NCBI RefSeq assembly: GCF_020539865.1
Contig: NZ_JAJBQV010000039.1
Coordinates: forward strand, 1-17,646
Direction: 5' to 3'
From: Megasphaera elsdenii
Lineage (GTDB): Bacteria; Bacillota; Negativicutes; Veillonellales; Megasphaeraceae
DNA length: 17,646 nucleotides
Numbering within the stretch: position 1 is the first letter of the stretch; each line of letters opens with the position of its first letter. Positions 6,820 through 15,501 of the stretch are shown in pieces. The translations under genes and the position numbers were made by a program. Below the pieces are notes generated by a model. The model did no database searches. It was given only the letters and a program-made list of their open reading frames with translations, and had not been told where the DNA came from.

Positions 6820-7302
6820 ATGGCAGACAATAAAACTTACGCTGTGTTCCAGACGAATCGCGGCGATTTTACGGTAGAACTTTTTGTTGACAAAGCACCG
6901 ATTACGGTAGAAAATTTTGTTAATTTGGCAAAATCCGGCTTTTATGATGGTACGATTTTCCATCGCATCATTGCCGATTTCATGATCCAAGGCGGCGACC
7001 CGACGGGTACGGGCTGCGGCGGCTCGAAGCAGACGATTCCCGATGAATTTGGCCCGGGCCTCGATTTCAGCGAACCTGGCGTCCTGGCTATGGCTAATGC
7101 GGGCCCCAATACGGGTAGTTCTCAGTTTTTCGTGACGGTTGTCCCGACACCGTGGCTCCAGAATCATCACTCTATTTTCGGCAAGGTCGTCAAGGATTAT
7201 GACGTCGTCGAAGGTATTAGCAAGGTCAAAACCAATTTTGCAGATAAACCCTTGGAAGATGTTGTCCTGAATACGGTGAAGATCGTTACGGAAGAAGCCT
7301 AA
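6820..7302 (+). CDS. Peptidyl-prolyl cis-trans isomerase, cyclophilin type
   Basis: This 160-residue single-domain cyclophilin has no signal peptide, so it is cytoplasmic. Active-site residues are visible: Arg49 in FHRII, Phe54 and Gln57 in FMIQGGD, the GTGCGG loop (63-68), the NTGSSQFFVT block (97-106) and Trp112 in the PWL segment. The enzyme speeds cis-trans isomerisation of X-Pro bonds during protein folding. GGGAGG at 6806-6811 lies 8 bases before the ATG and fixes the start. It is the first gene of a four-gene run; the next ORF begins 7 bases after its stop. Placing a foldase ahead of two exported proteins may be coincidence, since this isomerase stays in the cytoplasm. Confidence 0.95.
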   Translation: MADNKTYAVFQTNRGDFTVELFVDKAPITVENFVNLAKSGFYDGTIFHRIIADFMIQGGDPTGTGCGGSKQTIPDEFGPGLDFSEPGVLAMANAGPNTGSSQFFVTVVPTPWLQNHHSIFGKVVKDYDVVEGISKVKTNFADKPLEDVVLNTVKIVTEEA

Positions 7303-7309
7303 GGGCTTC

Positions 7310-7579
7310 ATGTTATATTATACGTATATGGTGCGCTGCGCCGACCAGTCTTTATATACGGGCTGGACGCTGGATGTGCCCCGTCGGGTCGCAGCGCATA
7401 ATGACGGCAGAGGGGCTAAGTATACCCGTTCCCGTCGCCCTGTAACCCTGGCCTGGTGCCAGGGTTTTCCTACAAAACACGAAGCCATGCATTGGGAATG
7501 GCAGATCAAGCAGTGGACGAAAGAGAAGAAGGAGAAGCTCTGCCGGGAACAACTTTTGGTAACCGATGAGAGAGGATGA
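7310..7579 (+). CDS. GIY-YIG nuclease superfamily protein (UPF0213/YhbQ type)
   Basis: The 89-residue protein is a stand-alone GIY-YIG domain. YYTYMVRC and LYTGWT give the two motif halves (here YTY and YTG), followed by the Arg-rich segment DVPRRVAAHNDGRGAKYTRSRRP and a Glu in the helix EAMHWEWQIKQW that would bind metal. Members of this small family are widespread; the E. coli relative YhbQ has reported DNA endonuclease activity, but the biological role is unclear. The start at 7310 is needed to keep the YTY half; AAGGG lies close upstream (7301-7305). Its TGA overlaps the ATG at 7576 of the next ORF by four bases. A terminator-like hairpin lies inside the gene at 7444-7466. Confidence 0.9.
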   Translation: MLYYTYMVRCADQSLYTGWTLDVPRRVAAHNDGRGAKYTRSRRPVTLAWCQGFPTKHEAMHWEWQIKQWTKEKKEKLCREQLLVTDERG

Positions 7580-7584
7580 TTGGA

Positions 7585-8787
7585 ATGAGATTATGGAAAA
7601 AGTGGCTGACGACAATCGTTGCCAGTCTGTCTCTCTGCGTGGCACCTGTCGCCATCGCGTCGGCTGCGTCGACGGCGCAGATCCTGCTTTACGGGGCGGC
7701 GACTATGGTTTTGGCCAAGCAGCAACTGCTCCAGATGGATAATAACAACCAGAAGCAGATGCTGGCCAATACGCAGGCCAAGACCGGTGTCGTCGATAAT
7801 GAAGCTTACAGCGACCGCTTGGAAAATATCCAGCGCAACCTCGTAGCGACGGGCCTGATTAAGCGCAATTACGATGTCTATGCCAATCCCTCGACGGATT
7901 TGAATGCTTTTGAAACGATTGGCGGCGTCATTTCCGTCAATAAAGGGATGCTCGATGCCCTCAACGACGACGAACTGGCCTTTACGCTGTGCCATGAAAT
8001 GCAGCATGGTGAAAAGCGTCATGCCATCAACGGCGTCCTCAAGAGCATCGGCATTTCAACGCTTGTCGACGTATCCCTCGGTGGCAATGCCGATGTCCTG
8101 GATATTCTCCTGGGCAGTGTAGCTGTCAATTACATCGACAATGAATTCGTCACGATGGACCAGGAAAAACAGGCCGATGCGGCGGGCTTCAATGTCTTCA
8201 AGAACACGGCTTACAATGTCGGCGGAGCCGCTTCGTCCATGCAGTACGTCTATGAACAGTACGGTGAGCTGTGGCAGGAAGGCTTCAAGCGCATCATCAG
8301 TCCGAATAACCATCCTCAGATGTCGAGCCGCATTGAAAAGCTGGCCGGCCGCATGACTTTGTGGTCAGGCAACCGCGTCCAGGTTGGCGGCAATACCGTC
8401 TATGTCAATGCCAAACCCGTCGTCACACCGGCTGCAGCTGGGACGTATTCGTCGCGACGCCGGGCTTTCCTGGTAGCGGGGAATCTGGCCCGGGCTACGC
8501 ATGACGTCTACGGCGAAGCGACAAGGGATAACAAAGTCGTTGCGGAAGCGATGAACAAGAAACAGCCGTCGTGGAAGGTAGCGTCCCGCGGCGACGACGT
8601 CTACGTCAATGGCTTGCGCATCATGACTTGTGTTGACGGCGATGATCAGCCGGTTATCGTCAAGAATATTCAGTCGGCCCTGGAAGCTAAACCGGCCATG
8701 TTGAGCAAGAAAGAAATCCAGAAGCAGAATAAAGCTTGGACTCAAAAGTACGGTTATAAGAAGGAAAAGAAGGAGAAGAATGCGTAA
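7585..8787 (+). CDS. Secreted M48 family zinc metalloprotease
   Basis: An N-terminal signal peptide (MRLWKKW, a hydrophobic core, then AIASA) directs export. HEMQH gives the HExxH zinc motif (residues 137-141 from this start). The third ligand is the Glu of DQEKQADAAG, matching the M48 E-x-x-A-D pattern, and NNHPQMSSRIEKL matches the following HP...R motif. The layout resembles the periplasmic protease BepA and other M48C proteins, which clear misassembled envelope proteins. I see no TPR repeats; instead the last 140 residues hold two similar VYVN segments and a Lys-rich tail. ATG 7576 also opens the frame, but the AGAGAGG (7569-7575) abuts it directly. From 7585 the spacing is 9 bases, so 7585 is preferred and leaves 400 residues. 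The stop overlaps the next gene by 8 bases. Confidence 0.88.
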   Translation: MRLWKKWLTTIVASLSLCVAPVAIASAASTAQILLYGAATMVLAKQQLLQMDNNNQKQMLANTQAKTGVVDNEAYSDRLENIQRNLVATGLIKRNYDVYANPSTDLNAFETIGGVISVNKGMLDALNDDELAFTLCHEMQHGEKRHAINGVLKSIGISTLVDVSLGGNADVLDILLGSVAVNYIDNEFVTMDQEKQADAAGFNVFKNTAYNVGGAASSMQYVYEQYGELWQEGFKRIISPNNHPQMSSRIEKLAGRMTLWSGNRVQVGGNTVYVNAKPVVTPAAAGTYSSRRRAFLVAGNLARATHDVYGEATRDNKVVAEAMNKKQPSWKVASRGDDVYVNGLRIMTCVDGDDQPVIVKNIQSALEAKPAMLSKKEIQKQNKAWTQKYGYKKEKKEKNA

Positions 8788-10192
8788 ACAATTAGCTTTT
8801 GTCACGGCCCTCATAACCTTGACCTTGGGTGTCGGCATCTTTGCCGGTGCCCGCCAGTCGACGGATTCCCACAGTGTCGATGTGGTCCTGGAAGAAGCGC
8901 GGCAGCATGCGACGGCCGATAGTGATGACGTGCCGGCTCTGCGGGAAAAACCACATGTCACCCTTCATTATCCGGCGACGGATCCGGCTGATGCTCATCC
9001 CATTCTGCGCTGGAGCCGTGTTGACGGAGCGGTCATGTATGATGTGCAGATCTTGAAGAAAGAAGAAGAAAAAGGCGATGGCGGTAAAGTCAGCACGTCT
9101 TATGAGCCTTTCATGGACGACCAGAAAGCCTATGCGACGGGACTGGAACTGGATTTACCTGATACGTTCTTGGGACAGGTCTTTTACTGGCGCGTCCGCG
9201 GCCTTGATTTAAAGGGTCGGCCGGTTAGTGAATTTTCGGATATTGAAGAAGCACATGTCGATATTTTCCAGCCTTTTACGGAAAAGCCGACGCCTTTATC
9301 TTTTTTCAACCAGGGACCGGGACAGGCCTTGCTCTACCCAGTCTATGACTGGATTGCCGTACCGGGAGCTGCCAAGTATGAAGTGGAAATCCTCAATGAC
9401 TTGCCAGAAGACCCAAATGGTACGGCGCCGTCGATTCATCGCATCGATAGCTATACGCCGCAATATGCCCAGCAGTACGACCAGAAAGCTCGTATGGGCA
9501 ATAAGCCTTTTTACTGGCGCGTCCTGGCTTTGGACGGGGCAGGCAATCCTATCGGTGGTTATTCCGATGCCTTGCCTTTTGAACTGGACCCAGCGGCGGA
9601 ACAGGGCGTAGTTGCTATCTTTGGCGACAGTATCAGCCACGGTGGCGGCAGCATTTCTTATTCGCCGACAGATTGGGACTTCAGTTATGCTTCGTATCTC
9701 ATGTTCCCCACGATTAACCTGGCTCAGAGCGGCGATACGAGTGCCATGGGCGTCGCACGCTTCGACCGCGATGTCCTGCCCTTCAAGCCGTCGTATGTCA
9801 TCATTCTCATCGGCTCTAACAGCCTTCGTGCTGGCGTGCCGGCAGGTGAAGTTATCGGCGACTTGCAGACGTTGAAGGAAAAATGCCTGAGCCATGGCAT
9901 CAAACCCGTTTTTCTGACCATTCCACCGCTCAACCCGAAGAATATCAAGGCTGCCTTCGACCAGGATACGGCCGACGATTGGCGCGGCGCTATTGCCGAA
10001 GTCAACGACTATATCGATAGACAGGTTCATATCGACATCACGCCGGGCATGGTCGACAGTCATGGCGAACTAAAGACTGAACTGGCCTTAGACGGTCTCC
10101 ATCTGGACCCGCCGGGCAAAAAAATGATGGCCGCTGCCATCAATAATGCCTGGGCCAGCATCACAGAATTACCCGATAGTGCTTGGAATTAA
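8780..10192 (+). CDS. Exported SGNH/GDSL-family hydrolase with two FnIII-like repeats
   Basis: The 470-residue protein starts with a short signal peptide or lipid-free anchor (MRKQLAFVTALITLTLGVGIFAGA). Two homologous beta-sandwich-like repeats follow at about residues 74-155 and 185-264. Each has a W-x-x-V-x-G-A-x-x-Y-x-V-x-I-L strand pair and a later FYWRV...LD..G.P...SD stretch. The C-terminal half is an SGNH hydrolase: Ser284 in FGDSISHG, Gly318 in QSGDT, Asn347 in IGSNSLR, and Asp438 and His441 in LDGLHLDPPG. Such enzymes remove acyl or acetyl groups from lipids, glycans or peptidoglycan; the substrate here is unknown. The start lies inside the end of the M48 gene (AAGGAGAAG precedes it), so the two are translationally coupled. 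The product is probably periplasmic or surface-associated. Confidence 0.85.
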   Translation: MRKQLAFVTALITLTLGVGIFAGARQSTDSHSVDVVLEEARQHATADSDDVPALREKPHVTLHYPATDPADAHPILRWSRVDGAVMYDVQILKKEEEKGDGGKVSTSYEPFMDDQKAYATGLELDLPDTFLGQVFYWRVRGLDLKGRPVSEFSDIEEAHVDIFQPFTEKPTPLSFFNQGPGQALLYPVYDWIAVPGAAKYEVEILNDLPEDPNGTAPSIHRIDSYTPQYAQQYDQKARMGNKPFYWRVLALDGAGNPIGGYSDALPFELDPAAEQGVVAIFGDSISHGGGSISYSPTDWDFSYASYLMFPTINLAQSGDTSAMGVARFDRDVLPFKPSYVIILIGSNSLRAGVPAGEVIGDLQTLKEKCLSHGIKPVFLTIPPLNPKNIKAAFDQDTADDWRGAIAEVNDYIDRQVHIDITPGMVDSHGELKTELALDGLHLDPPGKKMMAAAINNAWASITELPDSAWN

Positions 10193-10201
10193 ATCCGGGT
10201 T

Positions 10202-10220
10202 TGTAGGGGTCGCCCCTGCA
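10202..10220. repeat. Small inverted repeat TGTAGGGG-TCG-CCCCTGCA
   Basis: TGTAGGGG (10202-10209) and CCCCTGCA (10213-10220) form a near-perfect hairpin with a 3-base loop. Its left arm shares TTGTAGGGG with 4733-4741. It lies six bases before the operon terminator and is probably a remnant of a dispersed intergenic repeat. Confidence 0.45.
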
Positions 10221-10225
10221 GAAAA

Positions 10226-10257
10226 GGAGCTGTCGCAATGCGACAGCTCCTTTTTTT
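10226..10257 (+). terminator. Strong bidirectional terminator between the SGNH gene and the sorC-type gene
   Basis: GGAGCTGTCGC (10226-10236) and GCGACAGCTCC (10240-10250) form a perfect 11-bp stem with a 3-base loop. Seven T follow on the + strand. Four A lie just before the stem (10222-10225), giving a T4 tract on the - strand. The convergent regulator gene's TAA (10258-10256) overlaps the T tract, so one hairpin serves both genes. Confidence 0.92.
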
Positions 10258-11197
10258 ACACCATCTCCAGTAATCGCTTGGCTGTGAACTGGTCGGTGAT
10301 GAGAACGTTGGCGTAGCCTCCTTTTAAGGCTGCCCGGATGCTGGCGATTTTACCTTCGCCGCCGGACAGGAGGATGCTGTATTCTTTGTTGCGCAGGTCA
10401 TCGAGAGCGATGCCGACGGTGCGGTCGTTCAGCTCTTGACTGGAAATTTTGCCGTCTTTATCGAAGAATCGGGAGCAGATGTCGCCGACGGCATGGCTCT
10501 TGAGATAAGCCTTTTCCTGGGTATCGGTATAGCCTAGGCGGAAGAATAAGGCGTTGTCGCGGACGGTACCGACGCTGAAGATGGCGATGTTGGCATTGCG
10601 CCCCAGTTCCAGGACGCGCTTGATGTGGCGGTCGCGATAGACCATCTCTTTGACTTGCTTTGAGTCAAAGAGAACCGGCAAGGGCAGGTACTGGGCGATG
10701 GTTTCGTAGTTTTTAGCGAATTTTTCCAATATTTCATTGGCGTAAGTCTCGCTGGTCGAAAGGGTGATGCCCCCTTCAAGCTGAACGATTTGGGCGCCCT
10801 TCAGGGGATGAGGAATGAGCTGGTGGGACAGGCTGTGCAAGGTCGTTCCCCATCCGATACCGATGATGTCCCCGTCCTGGATGATTTCATTGATATAGGC
10901 GGCACCGCGCTGGCCGATATATTTCTTGACTTCTTCTTCGTCTTCAATGGGGGCATTGGCAATGCAGACTTGGCGCAGGCCGTAAGCGGCAGCGACTTTT
11001 TGGGCTAGCTGCCCCTGGTCTTCGATGGGGTCGAAGATTTCGATGCGTACAAAGCCCATGTCTTTGGCGTACTGCAAGAGCCGGGAAACGGATGGCCGGG
11101 ACAGTTGCAATTCCTTGGCGATATCGGCTTGGCTAAAGCCTGACTGATAATATAATTTGGCTGCGCTGATGGCTAGTTTATTCTTATTATGTTGCAT
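10256..11197 (-). CDS. SorC/DeoR-type transcriptional regulator, likely controlling the glp genes
   Basis: The 313-residue protein has an N-terminal helix-turn-helix (about 20-45: FSQADIAKELQLSRPSVSRL) and a sugar-phosphate-binding SorC domain from about residue 60 to the end, with GDIIGIGWGTTL (about 108-119), a QLEGG stretch and LLSGGEGK near the C terminus. Family members such as SorC, B. subtilis DeoR and CggR bind phosphorylated sugars and act as repressors or activators. AAGGATGG lies about 8 bases upstream of the ATG. It is divergent from glpK across a 319-base gap, a common arrangement for a local regulator. Glycerol 3-phosphate or dihydroxyacetone phosphate would be a sensible effector, but that is inference. 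The repeated element upstream of glpK and of the glpA-like gene is a candidate binding site. Confidence 0.87.
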   Translation of the reverse strand: MQHNKNKLAISAAKLYYQSGFSQADIAKELQLSRPSVSRLLQYAKDMGFVRIEIFDPIEDQGQLAQKVAAAYGLRQVCIANAPIEDEEEVKKYIGQRGAAYINEIIQDGDIIGIGWGTTLHSLSHQLIPHPLKGAQIVQLEGGITLSTSETYANEILEKFAKNYETIAQYLPLPVLFDSKQVKEMVYRDRHIKRVLELGRNANIAIFSVGTVRDNALFFRLGYTDTQEKAYLKSHAVGDICSRFFDKDGKISSQELNDRTVGIALDDLRNKEYSILLSGGEGKIASIRAALKGGYANVLITDQFTAKRLLEMV

Positions 11198-11391
11198 ACA
11201 AATCCATCCTTAAGATAAAATGGTAAATTTATATAATCCTCTGACGAAAAAGTAGTAGCGAATACAAATATATTCTTTTTCATTATCGCATTTTTGTTCA
11301 GGGAAATGCAAGGGTAAATTCAGAAATAGGACTTTTTATGTATACTATATTTTGCATAAAAATTATAGCTTGTTTTGTGGCTATACGTAAA
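11198..11391. other. AT-rich divergent regulatory region between the sorC-type gene and glpK
   Basis: No gene is supported. The region holds the sorC-type ribosome binding site on the - strand, AT-rich runs (for example 11226-11237), and a + strand TATACT at 11341-11346 without a good -35. I could not find a clear promoter for the regulator, nor a copy of the 15-base glp element near its start. Confidence 0.4.
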
Positions 11392-11442
11392 GTGAAAATA
11401 TGTAAATATTTAGTTGAAATAATGTGCTGAGTGATGTATCAT
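11392..11442 (+). promoter_or_regulatory. glpK promoter with shared 15-base glp element
   Basis: GTGAAAATATGTAAA (11392-11406) is followed after 7 bases by TTGAAA (11414-11419), a 17-base spacer and TATCAT (11437-11442). The predicted start near 11449 gives a leader of about 68 bases. The same 15 bases at the same distance from a -35 occur upstream of the glpA-like gene. A small inverted repeat, GTGAT/ATCAC (11431-11435 and 11446-11450), flanks the -10. Confidence 0.7.
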
Positions 11443-11444
11443 GA

Positions 11445-13022
<1,578 letters not shown>

Positions 13023-13040
13023 GAGAGAGGTGCTAGCATC

Positions 13041-13772
13041 ATGATGTTTGATAACTTATTAGGAGAATTTATTGGGACGATGGTCCTCATCGTCTTTGGG
13101 GCCGGCGTCTGCGCCTGCAACACGTTGACCAAATCGAAAGGCCAGAACGGCGGCTGGATCTGTATCACTGCAGGATGGGGTTTTGCCGTAACCCTCGGCG
13201 TTTACACGGCAACGACTTTAGGAGCTCCGCAAGGCGACTTGAACCCGGCTGTCACCTTGGGCAAGACGATGATCGGGATTTACAGTGTTCCCCAGTTCTT
13301 CGCTACGTCCATCGCTCAGATTTTGGGCGGTATCGTCGGCGCAGCCATCGTTTGGCTGGCATACCTGCCGCACTGGGCTGAAACGGAAGATAAACCATCG
13401 AAGCTCGGTATCTTCTGTACGGCTCCGGCTATCCGCAACTATCCGGCTAACTTCCTTTGCGAATTTATTGCGACCTTCTTCCTGATGTTCATCATCTGGA
13501 TGATTTTCTCCAATAAAGTCGGTGCCATTCCTCCAGGAGTCGGCCCGTATATCGTCGGTATCCTCATCTGGGCTCTGGGCATGAGCCTTGGCGGTCCTAC
13601 TGGGTACGCTATGAACCCGGCTCGAGATTTAGGCCCGCGTATTGCTCATGCTATCTTGCCGATTGCTGGTAAAGGCGGTTCGGACTGGGCTTATGCCTGG
13701 GTCCCTGTCCTCGGCCCGTTGGCTGGTGCCTTTGCTGCTTACGTCGTAGCGATGGCTTTGAATGTCTTCTAA
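13041..13772 (+). CDS. glpF: Glycerol uptake facilitator (aquaglyceroporin)
   Basis: The 243-residue protein is a six-helix MIP channel of the inner membrane. Both half-helix NPA motifs are present: LNPAVTLG (68-70) and MNPARDLGPR (192-194). Arg195 and the following Asp196 mark the glycerol-conducting branch rather than strict aquaporins. Trp46 in AGWGF matches the selectivity-filter Trp; Tyr189 (GYAMNPARD) stands where E. coli GlpF has Phe. It would let glycerol diffuse in, to be trapped by the upstream kinase. AGAGAGG (13024-13030) favours the first of two adjacent ATG codons. A hairpin 26 bases after the stop probably ends the glpKF transcript. Confidence 0.95.
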   Translation: MMFDNLLGEFIGTMVLIVFGAGVCACNTLTKSKGQNGGWICITAGWGFAVTLGVYTATTLGAPQGDLNPAVTLGKTMIGIYSVPQFFATSIAQILGGIVGAAIVWLAYLPHWAETEDKPSKLGIFCTAPAIRNYPANFLCEFIATFFLMFIIWMIFSNKVGAIPPGVGPYIVGILIWALGMSLGGPTGYAMNPARDLGPRIAHAILPIAGKGGSDWAYAWVPVLGPLAGAFAAYVVAMALNVF

Positions 13773-13798
13773 TCTAATTTTATATATGGTTTTGGGAA

Positions 13799-13832
13799 AG
13801 GGCTTGTCATTCTTCGGCAAGCCCTCTCCTTT
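13799..13832 (+). terminator. Probable terminator after glpF
   Basis: AGGGCTTG (13799-13806) pairs with CAAGCCCT (13818-13825) around an 11-base loop. The following tract CTCCTTTACTT is pyrimidine-rich but interrupted, so termination may be partial and allow read-through into the next unit. Confidence 0.55.
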
Positions 13833-13936
13833 ACTTGAAGTTACAAATTTGCTTATTAAATTTGAACATAATTTCATAGTTAAATAAAGGTAATATTTCT
13901 ACATTTTTTTATGAAAAAATGGTATAAGTTGAAAAT

Positions 13937-13987
13937 GTGAAAATATGTAAAAACAGTATTGCAATTATTTTCACAAACCGATATAAT
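13937..13987 (+). promoter_or_regulatory. Promoter of the glpA-like operon with shared 15-base glp element
   Basis: GTGAAAATATGTAAA (13937-13951) is followed after 7 bases by TTGCAA (13959-13964), a 17-base spacer and a perfect TATAAT (13982-13987). The predicted start is near 13994, leaving a leader of about 47 bases. The inverted copy ATTTTCAC (13967-13974) of the element's first eight bases lies within the spacer, and TTGAAAATG (13930-13938) just upstream partly repeats it, so several protein contacts could bracket the -35. Confidence 0.78.
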
Positions 13988-14040
13988 AAGGGCATCAAAG
14001 ATAGTGATACTTGGTATTTACAGAGAAAGAGGTTGTGAAC

Positions 14041-15501
14041 ATGACAAAACAAGCAGATGTCGTCGTAATTGGCGGCGGTATTACCGGCACAGCCATTTTG
14101 CACGAATTGGCAAAGTACAATCTTCGTGCAGTCCTGGTTGAACAGGAACCGGAACTGGCTGCTGGCACGACAAAGGCCAACAGTGCCATCCTTCACGCAG
14201 GTTTCGATGCGCCTACAGGTAGTATGAAGGCCCGCATGAACGTTGCAGGCAATGCGATGTATCATGAATTGAAAGACGAATTGGATCTGGACATCCGCTG
14301 GTCCGGCTCGTATGTAGCTGCCCTCGACGATGAACAGATGGCTGTCCTTCAGGAACTCCTCGAACGGGGCAATGCCAACGGCGTTCCGGGACTGAAAATC
14401 GTCAGCGGCGATGAAATGCGTAAAGAAGAACCGAATGTCAGCAAAGACATCAAAGGTGCGCTCTGGGCTCCGACTGCCGGTATCTGCTGGCCTTTCGGAT
14501 TGGCCCTGGCCTTTGCGGAAAACGCTGTAATCAACGGTGCCGAAGTCATTCGTGAATGTCAGGTTACGGGTATCACCGTAGAAGATGGCGCTGTCAAAGC
14601 TGTCGAAACGGATAAGGGCACTATCGAAACGAAATACGTCATCAATGCCGCCGGTGTCCACGCCGACGAAATCAGCCGCCTTGCTGGAGACGATACCTTT
14701 AAGATTCATCCGCGCCGCGGCGAATACATCCTCTTTGATAAAACAGCACAGAAAGACCTCGTTTACTCGCCGATTTTCCCGACACCGACGAAGATGGGTA
14801 AAGGCATCCTGGTCTGTGCGACGACACATGGCAACGTCTTTGTCGGCCCGAATGCCCAGGACATGCCCGATGAAGAAAAAGACGATACGGCTGTTACCAT
14901 TCCAGGCATGGATGACATCCTGGACAAAGCCCGCCGTCTGGTCCCCAATATCCCTGTCGGTGCTACGATTACGGAATTTGCCGGCGTCCGCGCCGTATCC
15001 AGCACGGGCGATTTCATCCTCGGCCCGTCGGAAAAGACGAAAGGCCTCATCCAGGCTGCCGGCATCCAGTCGCCGGGCCTGACTTCGGCTCCGGCTATCG
15101 CCAAATACCTCGTCGACGGCATCGTCGCTGAAACTGGCGTTGTAGCCAAAACAGATTACAAGAAAGGCCGTCCGGCTCAACCTTGTTTCCGCATGATGGC
15201 TGAAGCAGACCAGAAAGCCCTCATCGCTAAAGATCCCCGCTACGGCCGCGTTATCTGTCGCTGCGAAACGATTACGGAAGGGGAAATCGTCGATGCCATC
15301 CATCGCCCAGTCGGTGCCCGCACCGTCGACGGTGTCAAACGCCGCACGCGTGCCGGTATGGGCCGCTGTCAAGGTGGCTTCTGCGGACCTCGTGTTACAC
15401 AGATTTTGTCCCGTGAATTGAACATCCCCGTTACGGAAGTGCGGAAAGAAATGCGTAATTCTTATATGTTCTACAACAAAGAAAGCGGAGGTAAAGCATA
15501 A
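14041..15501 (+). CDS. GlpA-like FAD-dependent glycerol-3-phosphate dehydrogenase with C-terminal BFD-type Fe-S domain
   Basis: The 486-residue protein has an FAD-binding Rossmann motif GGGITG (11-16), a DAO-fold domain to about residue 380, and a C-terminal BFD-like [2Fe-2S] domain with Cys406, Cys408, Cys443 and Cys448 (CRC and CQGGFC). This matches the GlpA/LhgO-related dehydrogenases of anaerobes, which oxidise glycerol 3-phosphate to dihydroxyacetone phosphate. TTG 14011 also opens the frame, but AGAGG (14028-14032) and the FAD-fold N terminus (MTKQADVVVIGGG) set the start at 14041. Its stop overlaps the next ATG as TAATG, so translation is coupled. Context (glpKF before, partner oxidoreductase and DUF1667 after) supports the glycerol role; a different hydroxyacid substrate cannot be excluded from sequence alone. 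Confidence 0.88.
   Translation: MTKQADVVVIGGGITGTAILHELAKYNLRAVLVEQEPELAAGTTKANSAILHAGFDAPTGSMKARMNVAGNAMYHELKDELDLDIRWSGSYVAALDDEQMAVLQELLERGNANGVPGLKIVSGDEMRKEEPNVSKDIKGALWAPTAGICWPFGLALAFAENAVINGAEVIRECQVTGITVEDGAVKAVETDKGTIETKYVINAAGVHADEISRLAGDDTFKIHPRRGEYILFDKTAQKDLVYSPIFPTPTKMGKGILVCATTHGNVFVGPNAQDMPDEEKDDTAVTIPGMDDILDKARRLVPNIPVGATITEFAGVRAVSSTGDFILGPSEKTKGLIQAAGIQSPGLTSAPAIAKYLVDGIVAETGVVAKTDYKKGRPAQPCFRMMAEADQKALIAKDPRYGRVICRCETITEGEIVDAIHRPVGARTVDGVKRRTRAGMGRCQGGFCGPRVTQILSRELNIPVTEVRKEMRNSYMFYNKESGGKA

Noticed and set aside
14011..14040. TTG 14011 as the start of the glpA-like gene
   Set aside because: It has no ribosome binding site, and the extra residues precede the compact FAD-fold N terminus that normally starts the protein.
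13909..15372. Long open frame on the - strand opposite the glpA-like gene (487 codons)
   Set aside because: It lies wholly over a well-supported gene, has no ribosome binding site or recognisable domain, and its composition is that of a codon-biased shadow frame.
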